DNA from: an uncultured Lachnospiraceae bacterium
GTDB taxonomy: Bacteria > Bacillota > Clostridia > Lachnospirales > Lachnospiraceae
Assembly: GCA_900554415.1 (NCBI GenBank)
Contig: USGU01000020.1
Location: 1-30,515, forward strand
Reading direction: 5' to 3'
DNA length: 30,515 nucleotides
Made by a program: the position numbers and the translations under genes. Every line of letters starts with the position of its first letter. Position 1 is the stretch's first letter. Below the pieces are notes generated by a model. It worked only from the letters and a program-made list of their open reading frames with translations, was not told where the DNA came from and ran no database searches. Shown here piece after piece: positions 1 through 8,384 of this stretch.

Positions 1-124
1 GTATACAGGTAAATCCACGTTGTTACAAATGTGGGGTCACTTCATATTATCTAAAGGAAGAAAACGGACGGTTTTGCCGTCCGTCACGAGAAGCCCATTA
101 GGTTTATCTGATGGGAGTGTTCAC
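1..124 (+). mobile_element. Right end of an IS200/IS605-type element (TnpB guide-RNA scaffold 3' end)
   Basis: Two hairpins lie in tandem: ACGGACGG/CCGTCCGT (64-71/77-84) and CCCATTAG/CTGATGGG (94-101/108-115). The second is framed by GAGAAG upstream and by AGTGTTCAC ending at 124. This arrangement, gaagccc-hairpin-gggagt-ttcac, is the usual right end of IS200/IS605-family tnpB elements and the 3' end of the RNA scaffold that guides TnpB. Upstream, one frame reads a CxxCG zinc-finger-like piece and another reads VTRSPLG...GSVH, but no intact protein is visible. The rest of the element, if present, is outside the window. The family assignment is from memory of the pattern, not from a search. 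Confidence 0.55.
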
Positions 125-149
125 TAAGGACTTTCCGCTATGGTATAAT
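120..149 (+). promoter_or_regulatory. Promoter for the 43-codon gene, overlapping the IS end
   Basis: A -35-like TTCACT (120-125) and a perfect -10 TATAAT (144-149) are separated by 18 bp. Transcription would start near 156, just ahead of a ribosome site (AAAGGCGGTG, 160-169) and the GTG codon at 177. The -35 is made from the last bases of the putative IS right end, so this may be a hybrid promoter created by insertion. Confidence 0.55.
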
Positions 150-176
150 GACAACAACGAAAGGCGGTGTTGGAAA

Positions 177-308
177 GTGAGCGAATGCATGACAGGTAAA
201 GAAGTAGTAAATCTTATTAGAAAATTACGTGAAAAAGGTATGAATAGTGATGAAATACTTGATATTATTGAGTATATAGAAACCCATGACCTTAAAGAGG
301 TGGATTAA
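177..308 (+). CDS. Small protein of unknown function
   Basis: The frame is open from 111, but the promoter -10 box at 144-149 excludes the upstream ATG. The GTG at 177 has a ribosome site AAAGGCGGTG 7 bp before it, giving 43 residues; an ATG at 189 is an alternative. The product starts VSECMTGKEVVNLIRKLREK and is acidic at its C-terminus. It is probably two short amphipathic helices, with no membrane segment or metal-binding motif. I do not recognise the family. It lies directly against the IS right end, so it could be an element-associated passenger or a host gene whose upstream region was replaced. Confidence 0.5.
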   Translation: MSECMTGKEVVNLIRKLREKGMNSDEILDIIEYIETHDLKEVD

Positions 309-423
309 TTAACTTGTAATCTGAGAAACCAATAAGTATTATCTAAGGTGTGAAGTTTTTATTTAATTAATAAATATTTCAGGTCTTTACTTTTATATAG
401 CAAAAATAAGGAGGAATTTTGAA

Positions 424-1101
424 ATGTCGCGAAGAGTAGAAGTAGTCGATTACCGCACGGAATGGGAAAAGGAATATAAAGAAGAATCAAAGAAAATCAA
501 ACAGGCATTGGGAAAGAACTGCGTTTCCGTTGAACATATAGGAAGTACAGCCGTGAAAGGAATGAAAGCCAAGCCGGTTATTGATATTATGCCGGTTGTG
601 AAGAAGCGTTCTGCTGTAGATGCAGTGCATGAGGAGCTGGAAGCACTTGGTTACGTATGTAAAGGGGAAAATGGAATTGCCGGCAGACGATTCTTCGTCA
701 AAGGCGGGGAAAATCCAACATTTCATGTGCATATTTTTGAAGAACGGAATAAAAATGAAATCGGAAGACATCTGGCAGTCCGGGAATACTTAAGAAATCA
801 TCCGGAAGATGCAAAGGAATACGGTGAATTAAAGAGCCGTCTTGCAGCAGAATATCCAGAGGATATTGACAGTTATTGCAGTGGAAAAGCAGATTATTTG
901 AATGGACTGGAGAAAAAGGCAGTTCAGTGGACGGAAAAGCAGATGAAGATTGGCAGTTATGGTTCCATGGGAATGTGCATGGGAATGTGTCTTGGCGTAG
1001 CGATTGGAACGGCAACTTCCAATCTTGCACTTTGTATGAGTCTTGGCCTGGTAATTGGATTGTTTGTTGGAACTTTTGTCGGCCGGGCAAAAGCAAAATA
1101 A
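424..1101 (+). CDS. GrpB/UPF0157 family protein with C-terminal glycine-zipper membrane segment
   Basis: Residues 1-170 are a GrpB-type domain, a family with the nucleotidyltransferase fold and no firmly established role. Its signature is seen in EHIGSTAVKGMKAKPVIDIM near residue 38. Residues about 176-222 are unusual: a hydrophobic stretch rich in Gly, Met and Cys (GMCMGMCLGVAIG, then GLVIGLFVGTFVG) that looks like two short membrane helices with glycine-zipper spacing, ending in a basic tail. Typical GrpB proteins stop near residue 170, so this one may be membrane-tethered. The ribosome site AGGAGG lies about 9 bp before the ATG. It is followed by a terminator shared with convergent aroA. 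Confidence 0.85.
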   Translation: MSRRVEVVDYRTEWEKEYKEESKKIKQALGKNCVSVEHIGSTAVKGMKAKPVIDIMPVVKKRSAVDAVHEELEALGYVCKGENGIAGRRFFVKGGENPTFHVHIFEERNKNEIGRHLAVREYLRNHPEDAKEYGELKSRLAAEYPEDIDSYCSGKADYLNGLEKKAVQWTEKQMKIGSYGSMGMCMGMCLGVAIGTATSNLALCMSLGLVIGLFVGTFVGRAKAK

Positions 1102-1124
1102 ACGGGAAAAAGAATAGAAGCAAG

Positions 1125-1162
1125 AAAAACGGGTGGAGACATTAGCGTTCCTGCCCGTTTTT
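1125..1162. terminator. Bidirectional terminator between grpB-like gene and aroA
   Basis: AAAAACGGG (1125-1133) pairs with CCCGTTTTT (1154-1162), with a 20-nt loop. The A-run on the left and T-run on the right allow it to serve both convergent genes. Confidence 0.75.
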
Positions 1163-1181
1163 TCAATCTTTCCTATATTAG

Positions 1182-2495
1182 TTATCCTTGAATCTTTTCC
1201 AGTGTCTGGAAGAAATCTGGATAAGATACATCTACACACTGACTGTCCAAAATGGTTGTGGTTCCTTCTGCAGCAAGTCCTGCGATGGCAAATGCCATTG
1301 CAATACGGTGGTCCAGATAGCTGTTGATTACACCACCATGGACAGGCTTGCCGCCATATATTATCATACCGTCTTCAGTAGGGGTCACATCCACACCCAG
1401 AGACTTTAATCCTTCCGTAGTGGTCCAGATGCGGTCCGTTTCTTTGACCTTGAGTTCGGCAGCATCTTTGATGATGGTAGTTCCTTCAGCGAAAGCTGCC
1501 ATGACAGCAATCATAGGGATTTCATCAATCAGAGTGGAGATGAGAGCACCCTCGATTGTGGTTCCGTGAAGGGAACTTGTTTTCACAAGAAGGTCAGCAG
1601 TTGGTTCCCCATTTCCAGTGCGCTGATTCAGATAAGTGATATTTGCACCCATTGCTTCACATACCTTTAAAATACCGGCCCGGGTAGGATTGATTCCGAC
1701 ATTTTGAATCAATAATTCTGAATTCGGTACTAAGAGTCCGGCTGCAATAAAATAAGCAGCCGATGAAATATCACCGGGTACAACAATCGCATGTCCATAT
1801 AATTCTTCACAAGGAGAGATGGAAATGACAGCACTGCCATCTGTGTTCATCTTTGTAGTTACCTGCGCTCCAAATTCATTTAACATCAGTTCTGTATGAT
1901 TGCGGGATAAATTAGGCTCGGTCACTGTAGTTACACCTTCTGCATAAAGACCCGCCAGTAAGAGTGCCGATTTCACCTGAGCAGAAGCTACTTTGGAGTG
2001 ATAATGAATCCCTGTAAGTGTGGGTTTTTCCCCGACTGGAAGATTTGCGTTAATAAGGAGCGGAGCGCATCCATTGATGAACTTACTTTGGATATCTGCG
2101 CCCATCATTTGCAGAGGCTCCATAATCCGGTTCATAGGACGGCTGTTTAGTGAAGCGTCTCCTGAAAGGGTAGAAGCAAAAGGCTGTCCTGATAAAATGC
2201 CGGAAATCAGACGGGTGGTAGTTCCGCTGTTTCCCACATCCAGTATTTTGGATGGCGCAGAAAGTCCATGAAGTCCTTTCCCATGAACGATGATTTTTTT
2301 ATTTGTATTTTCAATCTCAATTCCCATTTCCCGAAAACAGCCAATTGTTGAAAGGCAGTCTGCACCCTGCAGAAAGTGTGTGATTTCTGTTGTTCCTTTG
2401 GCAAGTGCCCCAAACATGACTGAACGGTGTGAAATGGATTTATCTCCGGGAATCTGTATTTCACCCCGGAGTTCTTTCGCTGTTTGTATTTCCAT
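1182..2495 (-). CDS. aroA: 3-phosphoshikimate 1-carboxyvinyltransferase (EPSP synthase)
   Basis: This enzyme joins phosphoenolpyruvate to shikimate-3-phosphate, the sixth step of the shikimate pathway, in the cytoplasm. The 437 residues match the family length. Visible signatures are GDKSISHR (17-24, with the substrate-binding Lys), DVGNSGTTTR, SRPMNRIMEPL, PGDISSAAYF, LIDEIP, ELKVKETDR and DHRIAMAFAIAG near the C-terminus. The ATG is preceded on the minus strand by GAGGT about 8 bp away. It lies 56 bp after tyrA on the same strand and is probably cotranscribed with it. All active-site motifs look intact. Confidence 0.97.
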   Translation of the reverse strand: MEIQTAKELRGEIQIPGDKSISHRSVMFGALAKGTTEITHFLQGADCLSTIGCFREMGIEIENTNKKIIVHGKGLHGLSAPSKILDVGNSGTTTRLISGILSGQPFASTLSGDASLNSRPMNRIMEPLQMMGADIQSKFINGCAPLLINANLPVGEKPTLTGIHYHSKVASAQVKSALLLAGLYAEGVTTVTEPNLSRNHTELMLNEFGAQVTTKMNTDGSAVISISPCEELYGHAIVVPGDISSAAYFIAAGLLVPNSELLIQNVGINPTRAGILKVCEAMGANITYLNQRTGNGEPTADLLVKTSSLHGTTIEGALISTLIDEIPMIAVMAAFAEGTTIIKDAAELKVKETDRIWTTTEGLKSLGVDVTPTEDGMIIYGGKPVHGGVINSYLDHRIAMAFAIAGLAAEGTTTILDSQCVDVSYPDFFQTLEKIQG

Positions 2496-2551
2496 GAAAG
2501 TTACCTCATTTTTATTTTTTAAAATATAACGAAAAGGTCTGACAGACCCAT

Positions 2552-3649
2552 TTATCGTTCGTAAATAATATAGCGATGACGTTGAAGCAGTTCGGCAGCC
2601 CGTCCACTTGCCTGTCCATCGTAAAATTCAATGCGGAGAACACCCTCTTCAAATTCACGATTGTGGATGATTCCAATATTTTTAATACTGATGCTGTTGG
2701 AAGCAAGAATCGTTGCAATCGTGGCAATGGCACCGGATTCATCTGGAATATCGCAGTAAATGCAGAATGATTTCTTGATAGGTCCTGCGGAAGACTCCGG
2801 CATGGAACTCCGGTAATTGCGGGAGTGGTCAAACATATCGTAAATCTGCTGTTCCTCGCCTTTTTCCACATATTCCTTTGCAGTGGTCAGTGCCTGAATA
2901 TAATTTCCTAATATAGAAGAAATATTTTCTCTGTTCTGCGCACAGATATGCTGCCACATGGTAGGAGAAGAGGAGGCAATACGGGTAATATCTTTGAATC
3001 CCCCGGCTGCTAAATGCTTCATCAGTTCATTTTCTGTATCCGTATCCTTGACAAAATTTACCAGAGAAGCGGCAATAATATGTGGTAAATGGCTGATTGT
3101 GCCTGTTACATAGTCATGCTCTTTGTAATCCAGTACCAGAGGAATCGCATGAAGGGATTCCACCAAATCATGATATCTTGTCACCTTTTCTTCCGAAATG
3201 GTGGAAGAAGGGGTCAGAATGTAATAGGCATTTTCAATCAGAATCGGCTTTGCATTGGAAAATCCGCTTTTCTCCGAACCGGCCATTGGATGACCACCGA
3301 TAAAGTATGGTTCCAGTCCAAGGCGGATGACTTCCTCATGAATTGGCGTTTTGACACTGCCAACATCCGTCAGAATCAAATCGTCATGCAGATATGGAAG
3401 CATTTGCTGCAAATATGCCGTATTAAATGCCACCGGTGCACATAAAAATATGTAATCACAATTTTGAAAATTGTTATCAATTGCGGTACATGCAACATGA
3501 ATCACTGATTCCTGAGTAGCGAGTGCAAGTGTTTCTTTATTCTTATCGAAAGCGACAATTTCATACTCCGGGTAATATTGCCGGATTGCCTTGGCAATAG
3601 AGCCACCAATCAGGCCCAGACCGATAAATCCGATTTTGTTGTATTTCAT
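2552..3649 (-). CDS. tyrA: Prephenate dehydrogenase with C-terminal ACT domain
   Basis: This enzyme converts prephenate to 4-hydroxyphenylpyruvate with NAD, committing carbon to tyrosine. The N-terminal Rossmann motif is GLGLIGGS (10-17). The family motifs GGHPMAGSE and TGTISHLPHIIA (with the catalytic-region histidines) follow, and a helical dimer domain comes next. The last 70 residues (SFCIYCDIPDESGAIATIA onward) form an ACT domain, which implies feedback control by an aromatic amino acid. The frame is open to 3676. I chose the ATG at 3649 because AAAGGA lies about 9 bp before it and the protein then starts directly at the dinucleotide fold. It is the first gene of a tyrA-aroA operon. Confidence 0.95.
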   Translation of the reverse strand: MKYNKIGFIGLGLIGGSIAKAIRQYYPEYEIVAFDKNKETLALATQESVIHVACTAIDNNFQNCDYIFLCAPVAFNTAYLQQMLPYLHDDLILTDVGSVKTPIHEEVIRLGLEPYFIGGHPMAGSEKSGFSNAKPILIENAYYILTPSSTISEEKVTRYHDLVESLHAIPLVLDYKEHDYVTGTISHLPHIIAASLVNFVKDTDTENELMKHLAAGGFKDITRIASSSPTMWQHICAQNRENISSILGNYIQALTTAKEYVEKGEEQQIYDMFDHSRNYRSSMPESSAGPIKKSFCIYCDIPDESGAIATIATILASNSISIKNIGIIHNREFEEGVLRIEFYDGQASGRAAELLQRHRYIIYER

Positions 3650-3701
3650 AAGCGGTTGTCCTTTCTGTAAGTTCATTTAAGATTTAAATACTAATATCAT
3701 T

Positions 3702-3730
3702 ATTGTAGTGCATTCTGCTTTCTATGTCAA
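3702..3730 (-). promoter_or_regulatory. Promoter of the tyrA-aroA operon
   Basis: On the minus strand a perfect TTGACA (3730-3725) is followed after 17 bp by TACAAT (3707-3702), about 50 bp upstream of the tyrA ATG. No T-box or leader-peptide structure is seen in the short leader. Confidence 0.8.
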
Positions 3731-3832
3731 CAAATCAACACTTTAAAGTGAAAAAGCAAAAGCGGGTTTATGGAAAAAGCATATACAAGTGTGAAGAAAA
3801 AACGATTTTGTTGTTAAAAAATGATAAAAAGG

Positions 3833-3861
3833 TTGTAAATTGTTAGAAAATTTAGTACAAT
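3833..3861 (+). promoter_or_regulatory. Promoter of the EF-G-like gene
   Basis: TTGTAA (3833-3838) and TACAAT (3856-3861) are spaced by 17 bp. The ribosome site GAGGAGG (3883-3889) and the ATG at 3898 follow. Confidence 0.7.
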
Positions 3862-3897
3862 AAGTACATGAAATTTTGAAACGAGGAGGCAGCATAG

Positions 3898-5970
3898 ATG
3901 AAGGTTTACAGAACGGACGAGATTAGGAATGTGGTCCTTTTAGGACATGGAGGGAGTGGCAAGACCAGTCTGGTAGAGGCTATGGCATACGTTTCGGGAG
4001 CAACGAACAGACTTGGTACAATTGACGGTGGCAATACAATCAGTGACTTTGACAAAGAGGAACAGAAGAGAAAGTTCTCTACCAGTACAAGTCTGGTGCC
4101 AATCGAATGGGAGAAAGCAAAGATTAATATTCTTGATACTCCGGGATATTTTGATTTTGTAGGTGAAGTAGAGGAAGCAGTCAGTGCGGCGGACGCAGCA
4201 GTTATCGTTGTATCAGGTAAAGCCGGTGTTCAGGTCGGAACAGAGAAAGCGTGGGAATTATGTGATAAATATAATTTGCCTCGTATGGTTTATGTAACAG
4301 AGATGGATGTGGATGATGCCAGTTTCCGTCAGGTTGTAGCTGATTTGACAGAGAAATATGGAAAGGTTATCGCACCACATTTCGCACCGATTCGTGAGAA
4401 TGAAAAATTAGTTGGTTATGTGAATGTAATCAAGAACGCAGCAAGAAGATATACCGGTCTTGGAATGAAGGAAGAATGTGAGATTCCAGAATATTCAAAA
4501 CCAAATCTGCAGCTTTATCGTGAAAAATTATTAGAGGCAGTTGCTGAGACAAGCGAAGCCTTTATGGAACGTTATTTTGAAGGGGATGAGTTCTCTGTAG
4601 AAGAGATTCGTTCTGCCATGAGAACAGAAGTTATGAACGGCGATATTGTTCCAGTGGCTATGGGTTCGAATGTTCAGGCGCAGGGTGTCGCAAACCTACT
4701 TTCTGATATTGTACGTTTCTTCCCGAGTCCGGAATACAGAGAATGTGCAGGAATTAACCGTAAGACCAATGAAATTTTCGTAGCAAACTATGATTTTGCT
4801 ATGCCAAAGAGTGCGTATGTATTTAAGACAATGGTAGACCCATTTATCGGTAAATATTCTTTTGTTAAAGTGTGCTCAGGTGTATTAAAAGGAGATGACC
4901 TACTTTATAATGCAGAGAGCGACGCAGAGGCTAAGGCAGGTAAGCTTTATACTCTGATTGGAAACAAACCGGTGGAAGTAAGCGAATTGTTCGCCGGAGA
5001 TATCGGAGCCATTGCAAAGCTTGGAACGACGAAGACAGGTGATACACTTTCTACCAAGAATACTCCGGTTTCTTATGGAAGAACAGAATATTCGAAACCT
5101 TATACATATATGAAATATGTGGTAAAAACAAAAGGTGATGAGGATAAGGTTTCTCAGGCATTATCCAGAATGATGGCAGAAGATGTCACTCTGAAGGTGG
5201 TCAATGACAGTGAAAACAGACAGTCCTTAATCTATGGAATGGGCGACCAGCATCTGGAAGTTGTTGTGAGTAAGCTGGAAGAACGCTATAAAGTCGGAAT
5301 CACTCTGGAACAGCCAAAAGTTGCATTCCGTGAAACAATCCGCAAGAATTCAGATGTAGATACCAAGTACAAGAAACAGTCCGGTGGACATGGACAGTAT
5401 GGACATGTTAAAATGCGTTTCGAGCCATCGGGTGATTTGGAGAAACCTTATGTATTTGAAGAAGAAGTTGTGGGCGGTGCAGTACCGAAGAACTACTTCC
5501 CGGCAGTAGAAAAAGGACTTCAGGAATCCGTATTGAAAGGGCCTCTGGCCGGATATCCGGTAGTTGGTGTGAAGGCGGTTCTGTACGATGGTTCTTACCA
5601 TCCGGTAGATTCTTCTGAAATGGCATTTAAGACAGCAACTATTCAGGCATTTAAGAAAGGCTTTATGGAAGCAACTCCGGTTCTCTTAGAACCAATTGCT
5701 ACATTGAAAGTAAAAGTTCCAGATGATTATACTGGTGATGTTATGGGCGATTTGAACAAACGTCGTGGCCGCGTGCTTGGAATGGACCCGGTAGCTGGAG
5801 GATATCAGATTATCACAGCAGATATTCCGATGACAGGATTATTTGGATACTGCACAACCCTTCGTTCAATGACCGGAGGACGTGGAACTTATTCTTATGA
5901 ATTTGCACGTTATGAACAGGCACCTGCTGATGTACAGGAAAAAGAAATCAAAGCGCGTGCAGAAGAATAA
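3898..5970 (+). CDS. Elongation factor G-like translational GTPase (EF-G paralogue)
   Basis: The 690 residues carry the EF-G domain order: G domain, beta-barrel, then domains III-V with the domain IV signature SGGHGQYGHVKMRFEP. The P-loop is GHGGSGKT (16-23) and the G3 box is DTPGY (80-84). Tyr in place of the EF-G His occurs across the EF-G-like subfamily. The two guanine-recognition motifs are altered: NKxD reads TEMD (134-137), and the SAxK region reads GSNVQAQGV (256-264). A ribosome-associated role is inferred from the family; it is not the housekeeping fusA by these motifs. Whether it binds GTP normally is open. It is a single-gene unit with its own promoter and terminator. Confidence 0.9.
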   Translation: MKVYRTDEIRNVVLLGHGGSGKTSLVEAMAYVSGATNRLGTIDGGNTISDFDKEEQKRKFSTSTSLVPIEWEKAKINILDTPGYFDFVGEVEEAVSAADAAVIVVSGKAGVQVGTEKAWELCDKYNLPRMVYVTEMDVDDASFRQVVADLTEKYGKVIAPHFAPIRENEKLVGYVNVIKNAARRYTGLGMKEECEIPEYSKPNLQLYREKLLEAVAETSEAFMERYFEGDEFSVEEIRSAMRTEVMNGDIVPVAMGSNVQAQGVANLLSDIVRFFPSPEYRECAGINRKTNEIFVANYDFAMPKSAYVFKTMVDPFIGKYSFVKVCSGVLKGDDLLYNAESDAEAKAGKLYTLIGNKPVEVSELFAGDIGAIAKLGTTKTGDTLSTKNTPVSYGRTEYSKPYTYMKYVVKTKGDEDKVSQALSRMMAEDVTLKVVNDSENRQSLIYGMGDQHLEVVVSKLEERYKVGITLEQPKVAFRETIRKNSDVDTKYKKQSGGHGQYGHVKMRFEPSGDLEKPYVFEEEVVGGAVPKNYFPAVEKGLQESVLKGPLAGYPVVGVKAVLYDGSYHPVDSSEMAFKTATIQAFKKGFMEATPVLLEPIATLKVKVPDDYTGDVMGDLNKRRGRVLGMDPVAGGYQIITADIPMTGLFGYCTTLRSMTGGRGTYSYEFARYEQAPADVQEKEIKARAEE

Positions 5971-5983
5971 AGAACAGTGATGT

Positions 5984-6015
5984 AAAAAGAATATAGAAGA
6001 AAAAGAATATAGAAG
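5984..6015 (+). repeat. Perfect tandem 16-bp repeat
   Basis: AAAAAGAATATAGAAG occurs twice with no gap (5984-5999 and 6000-6015), just after the EF-G-like stop codon. It is probably a small slippage duplication in non-coding DNA. Confidence 0.8.
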
Positions 6016-6030
6016 ATTTAGAAGCAGTAA

Positions 6031-6065
6031 GGGTCGGGAATTTTTTGTCCTGGCTCTTATTGTTT
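6031..6065 (+). terminator. Terminator of the EF-G-like gene
   Basis: GGGTCGGGA (6031-6039) pairs with TCCTGGCTC (6048-6056), with three G-U pairs and an 8-nt loop. A T-rich tail (TTATTGTTTT) follows. Confidence 0.6.
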
Positions 6066-6168
6066 TATAAAAATTTGTAAAAAAGAACCCAAGGACACAG
6101 TTTTCGTGTATACTAGAAAATAACACAGTTTCTGACAGGATACTGTAATGAAAACCTAAGGAGGGCTT

Positions 6169-7764
6169 ATGAAAAAGAAAGGTATTATATGGGGAATTAT
6201 CACTTTGCTTGTACTTGGCGGCATCTATTATTATCTGGCGCTGCCGGCACTTAATATCCATTCTGTAGAAGTATGGTATTTTATGCTGTTTCTGGTGGCT
6301 GCCATCGGTGTGATTTATGCATTTCGCAAAGGAATCCGCAAAGGCGAGGTAAAACAATCGAAGACGTTAAGAGGAATCAGTACAGTATTTGGTATATTGG
6401 TAATCATTTTTATTGGTGGTTCGGTTTTATCATCTCCAATTGTAAATGCAAAGAAATATCAATCGCTCTTAACGGTAGAGGATGGAGAATTTACCAAGGA
6501 TATTGAAGAACTGAGTTTTGACCAGATTCCAATTCTGGACAGAGATTCAGCAGAAATTCTAGGGGACCGTAAGATGGGAAGTATGTCCGATATGGTATCC
6601 CAGTTTGAAGTGGATAATATTTACAGTCAGATTAATTATCAGGACAGACCGGTTCGTGTGTCACCGGTGAAATATGCGAGTCTGGTGAAATGGTTTACAA
6701 ACCGCAAAGAAGGACTTCCTGCTTATATTATGATTGATATGGCGAGTCAGACAACCCAGCTTGTAAAGTTAGAGGAAGGAATGAAATATTCTACCAGTGA
6801 ACATTTTGGCAGAAATATTTACCGACACTTAAGATTTTCTTATCCGACTTACATTTTTGATGAATTGAGTTTTGAGGTTGATGAGGAGGGGACACCTTAC
6901 TGGGTGGCTCCGGTTGTGAAGTATAACATCGGTCTGTTTGGAGGACGTACAGTAGGAAGAGTTGTACTCTGTAATGCCATTACCGGAGAGACAACGGATT
7001 ATGCTATTGATGAAGTACCGCAGTGGATTGACCATGCATATTCTGCAAGCCTTCTGATTGAACTTTATGATTATTACGGAAGCCTGAAGCATGGATTTAT
7101 TAACAGTGTGCTCAGCCAGAAGGACTGCCTCAAGACAACAAACGGTTATAACTATCTTGCGATAGACGATGATGTGTGGGTGTACACAGGTGTAACTTCT
7201 GTAAACAGTGACCAGTCAAATGTAGGATTTGTGCTGATGAATGAGCGTACCATGGAGACAAAATATTATAAAGTCGAAGGTGCTATTGAAGATTCAGCTA
7301 TGGATTCCGCAGAAGGTCAGGTGCAGAACTTGCATTATACTGCGACATTCCCGCTGCTTCTTAACATCGCAGGAGAGCCGACTTATTTTATTGCATTAAA
7401 AGATGATGCAGGACTGGTAAAGAAATACGCACTGGTAAATGTGCAGAAATATCAGCTTGTTGCCATTGGTGATACGGTAAGTCAGTGTGAAGAAGCCTAT
7501 AATTCTCTGCTCCTGACAAATGGAGTGAAGCAGGAAGAAACAGATACGAGAGAAATCCAGACTGTAAAAGGTACGATTACCAAAATTGCACAGGGTGTTG
7601 TGGATGGAAATTCTCATTATTATATTATGCTTGATAATTCTACGGATATATTTGATGTTTCCGTGGTAGATTATATCGAGATTATCAAGTATGATGTGGG
7701 CAACGAAGTGACACTGGAGTATAAAGAAGGAACAAAGGCGAACACAGTGCTGTCGGTGAAATAA
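6169..7764 (+). CDS. Membrane-anchored protein of unknown function
   Basis: The 531 residues start after AAGGAGGG, about 5 bp before the ATG. Three hydrophobic segments lie at the N-terminus: about 5-27 (IIWGIITLLVLGGIYYYLAL), 35-51 (VWYFMLFLVAAIGVIYAF) and 72-90 (TVFGILVIIFIGGSVLSS). A long hydrophilic domain of about 380 residues then begins with a coiled, acidic stretch. The last 55 residues (VKGTITKIAQG... to the end) look like a small beta-barrel of OB or SH3 type. I see no catalytic motif and do not recognise a named family. It sits alone, with a -10-like TATACT at 6109-6114 upstream and a strong terminator downstream. Confidence 0.85.
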   Translation: MKKKGIIWGIITLLVLGGIYYYLALPALNIHSVEVWYFMLFLVAAIGVIYAFRKGIRKGEVKQSKTLRGISTVFGILVIIFIGGSVLSSPIVNAKKYQSLLTVEDGEFTKDIEELSFDQIPILDRDSAEILGDRKMGSMSDMVSQFEVDNIYSQINYQDRPVRVSPVKYASLVKWFTNRKEGLPAYIMIDMASQTTQLVKLEEGMKYSTSEHFGRNIYRHLRFSYPTYIFDELSFEVDEEGTPYWVAPVVKYNIGLFGGRTVGRVVLCNAITGETTDYAIDEVPQWIDHAYSASLLIELYDYYGSLKHGFINSVLSQKDCLKTTNGYNYLAIDDDVWVYTGVTSVNSDQSNVGFVLMNERTMETKYYKVEGAIEDSAMDSAEGQVQNLHYTATFPLLLNIAGEPTYFIALKDDAGLVKKYALVNVQKYQLVAIGDTVSQCEEAYNSLLLTNGVKQEETDTREIQTVKGTITKIAQGVVDGNSHYYIMLDNSTDIFDVSVVDYIEIIKYDVGNEVTLEYKEGTKANTVLSVK

Positions 7765-7788
7765 AAAATAGTGTAGACAAGATAAAGC

Positions 7789-7827
7789 AAAACGAGCATC
7801 CGCATAATAAAGCAGATGCTCGTTTTT
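7789..7827. terminator. Bidirectional terminator
   Basis: AAAACGAGCATCCGC (7789-7803) pairs with GCAGATGCTCGTTTT (7812-7826) with one mismatch and an 8-nt loop. It is flanked by an A-run and a T-run and lies between two convergent genes. Confidence 0.9.
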
Positions 7828-7841
7828 ATGAAAAAGAAATG

Positions 7842-8258
7842 CTAAGCTAAAACTGTACAATTTTCAAGACCAGCTACTTCTTCTTGTGTTGCGCTGAGAC
7901 TTACATAGAAATCAATGTTGCAGTCAGAAGCTATTCTGTTCAGGTTTTCAACAATGTATGGAAGATTTTCCATATTAATTCCTGCATACTTGCAGATACC
8001 ATCCATAAAAACAGCCTGAATATCGTGGTTTGCACTTGTCATACCATAAATGAATCCAACAAATTTATCTGGGTTACAAATGGTATCATAATCATCCATG
8101 CAGACAACTCTTACATTAAATGACAAGCTGTATGTATCACGGTGTGTCTTCTTGATGAAGAAGACATTACCTTCACTGGCTTTAATCACTTCATTTGCTT
8201 TTTCAATCATTCGCTGGGTTTTCCCACTGCCTTTTTCTCCGATTAATAAATTTACCAT
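7842..8258 (-). CDS. Small P-loop ATPase-like protein
   Basis: The 138 residues contain a Walker A motif GEKGSGKT (7-14) and a Walker B-like strand AVFMDG (82-87). This minimal nucleotide-binding core reads as a single RecA/kinase-like domain without accessory parts. The start is well supported by AAGGAG about 8 bp upstream on the minus strand. The substrate is not evident. It is transcribed divergently from the COG0523 metal operon, and the shared 234-bp region holds two perfect inverted repeats next to its promoter. A link to that operon is possible but not shown. Confidence 0.8.
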   Translation of the reverse strand: MVNLLIGEKGSGKTQRMIEKANEVIKASEGNVFFIKKTHRDTYSLSFNVRVVCMDDYDTICNPDKFVGFIYGMTSANHDIQAVFMDGICKYAGINMENLPYIVENLNRIASDCNIDFYVSLSATQEEVAGLENCTVLA

Positions 8259-8290
8259 ATGTTAAGTCTCCTTTGCGTATATTTAGTACT

Positions 8291-8346
8291 AAAGTACGGT
8301 ACTTTTCCCTTGTGTATATTATACACTAATCGTAAAATAGAAACAA
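8291..8346 (-). promoter_or_regulatory. Promoter of the P-loop gene with two inverted repeats
   Basis: On the minus strand TTGTTT (8346-8341) and TATAAT (8323-8318) are spaced by 17 bp. The -10 is embedded in a perfect inverted repeat, GTGTATA-T-TATACAC (8312-8326). A second one, AAAGTAC-G-GTACTTT (8291-8305), lies just downstream of the start point. Both have the size and position of repressor operators. Confidence 0.65.
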
Positions 8347-8355
8347 CCTATTTAT

Positions 8356-8384
8356 TTGCAACTTTCGATGAATTGTGATAGTAT
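8356..8384 (+). promoter_or_regulatory. Promoter of the COG0523 metal operon
   Basis: TTGCAA (8356-8361) and TAGTAT (8379-8384) are 17 bp apart, leaving a leader of about 100 nt before the ATG at 8493. I could not identify a Zur-type operator by eye. Confidence 0.5.

Noticed and set aside
2530..2550. Hairpin GGTCTG/CAGACC between tyrA and aroA as a terminator
   Set aside because: The loop would be one base, so only a 4-5-bp stem can form; it is too weak to split the operon.
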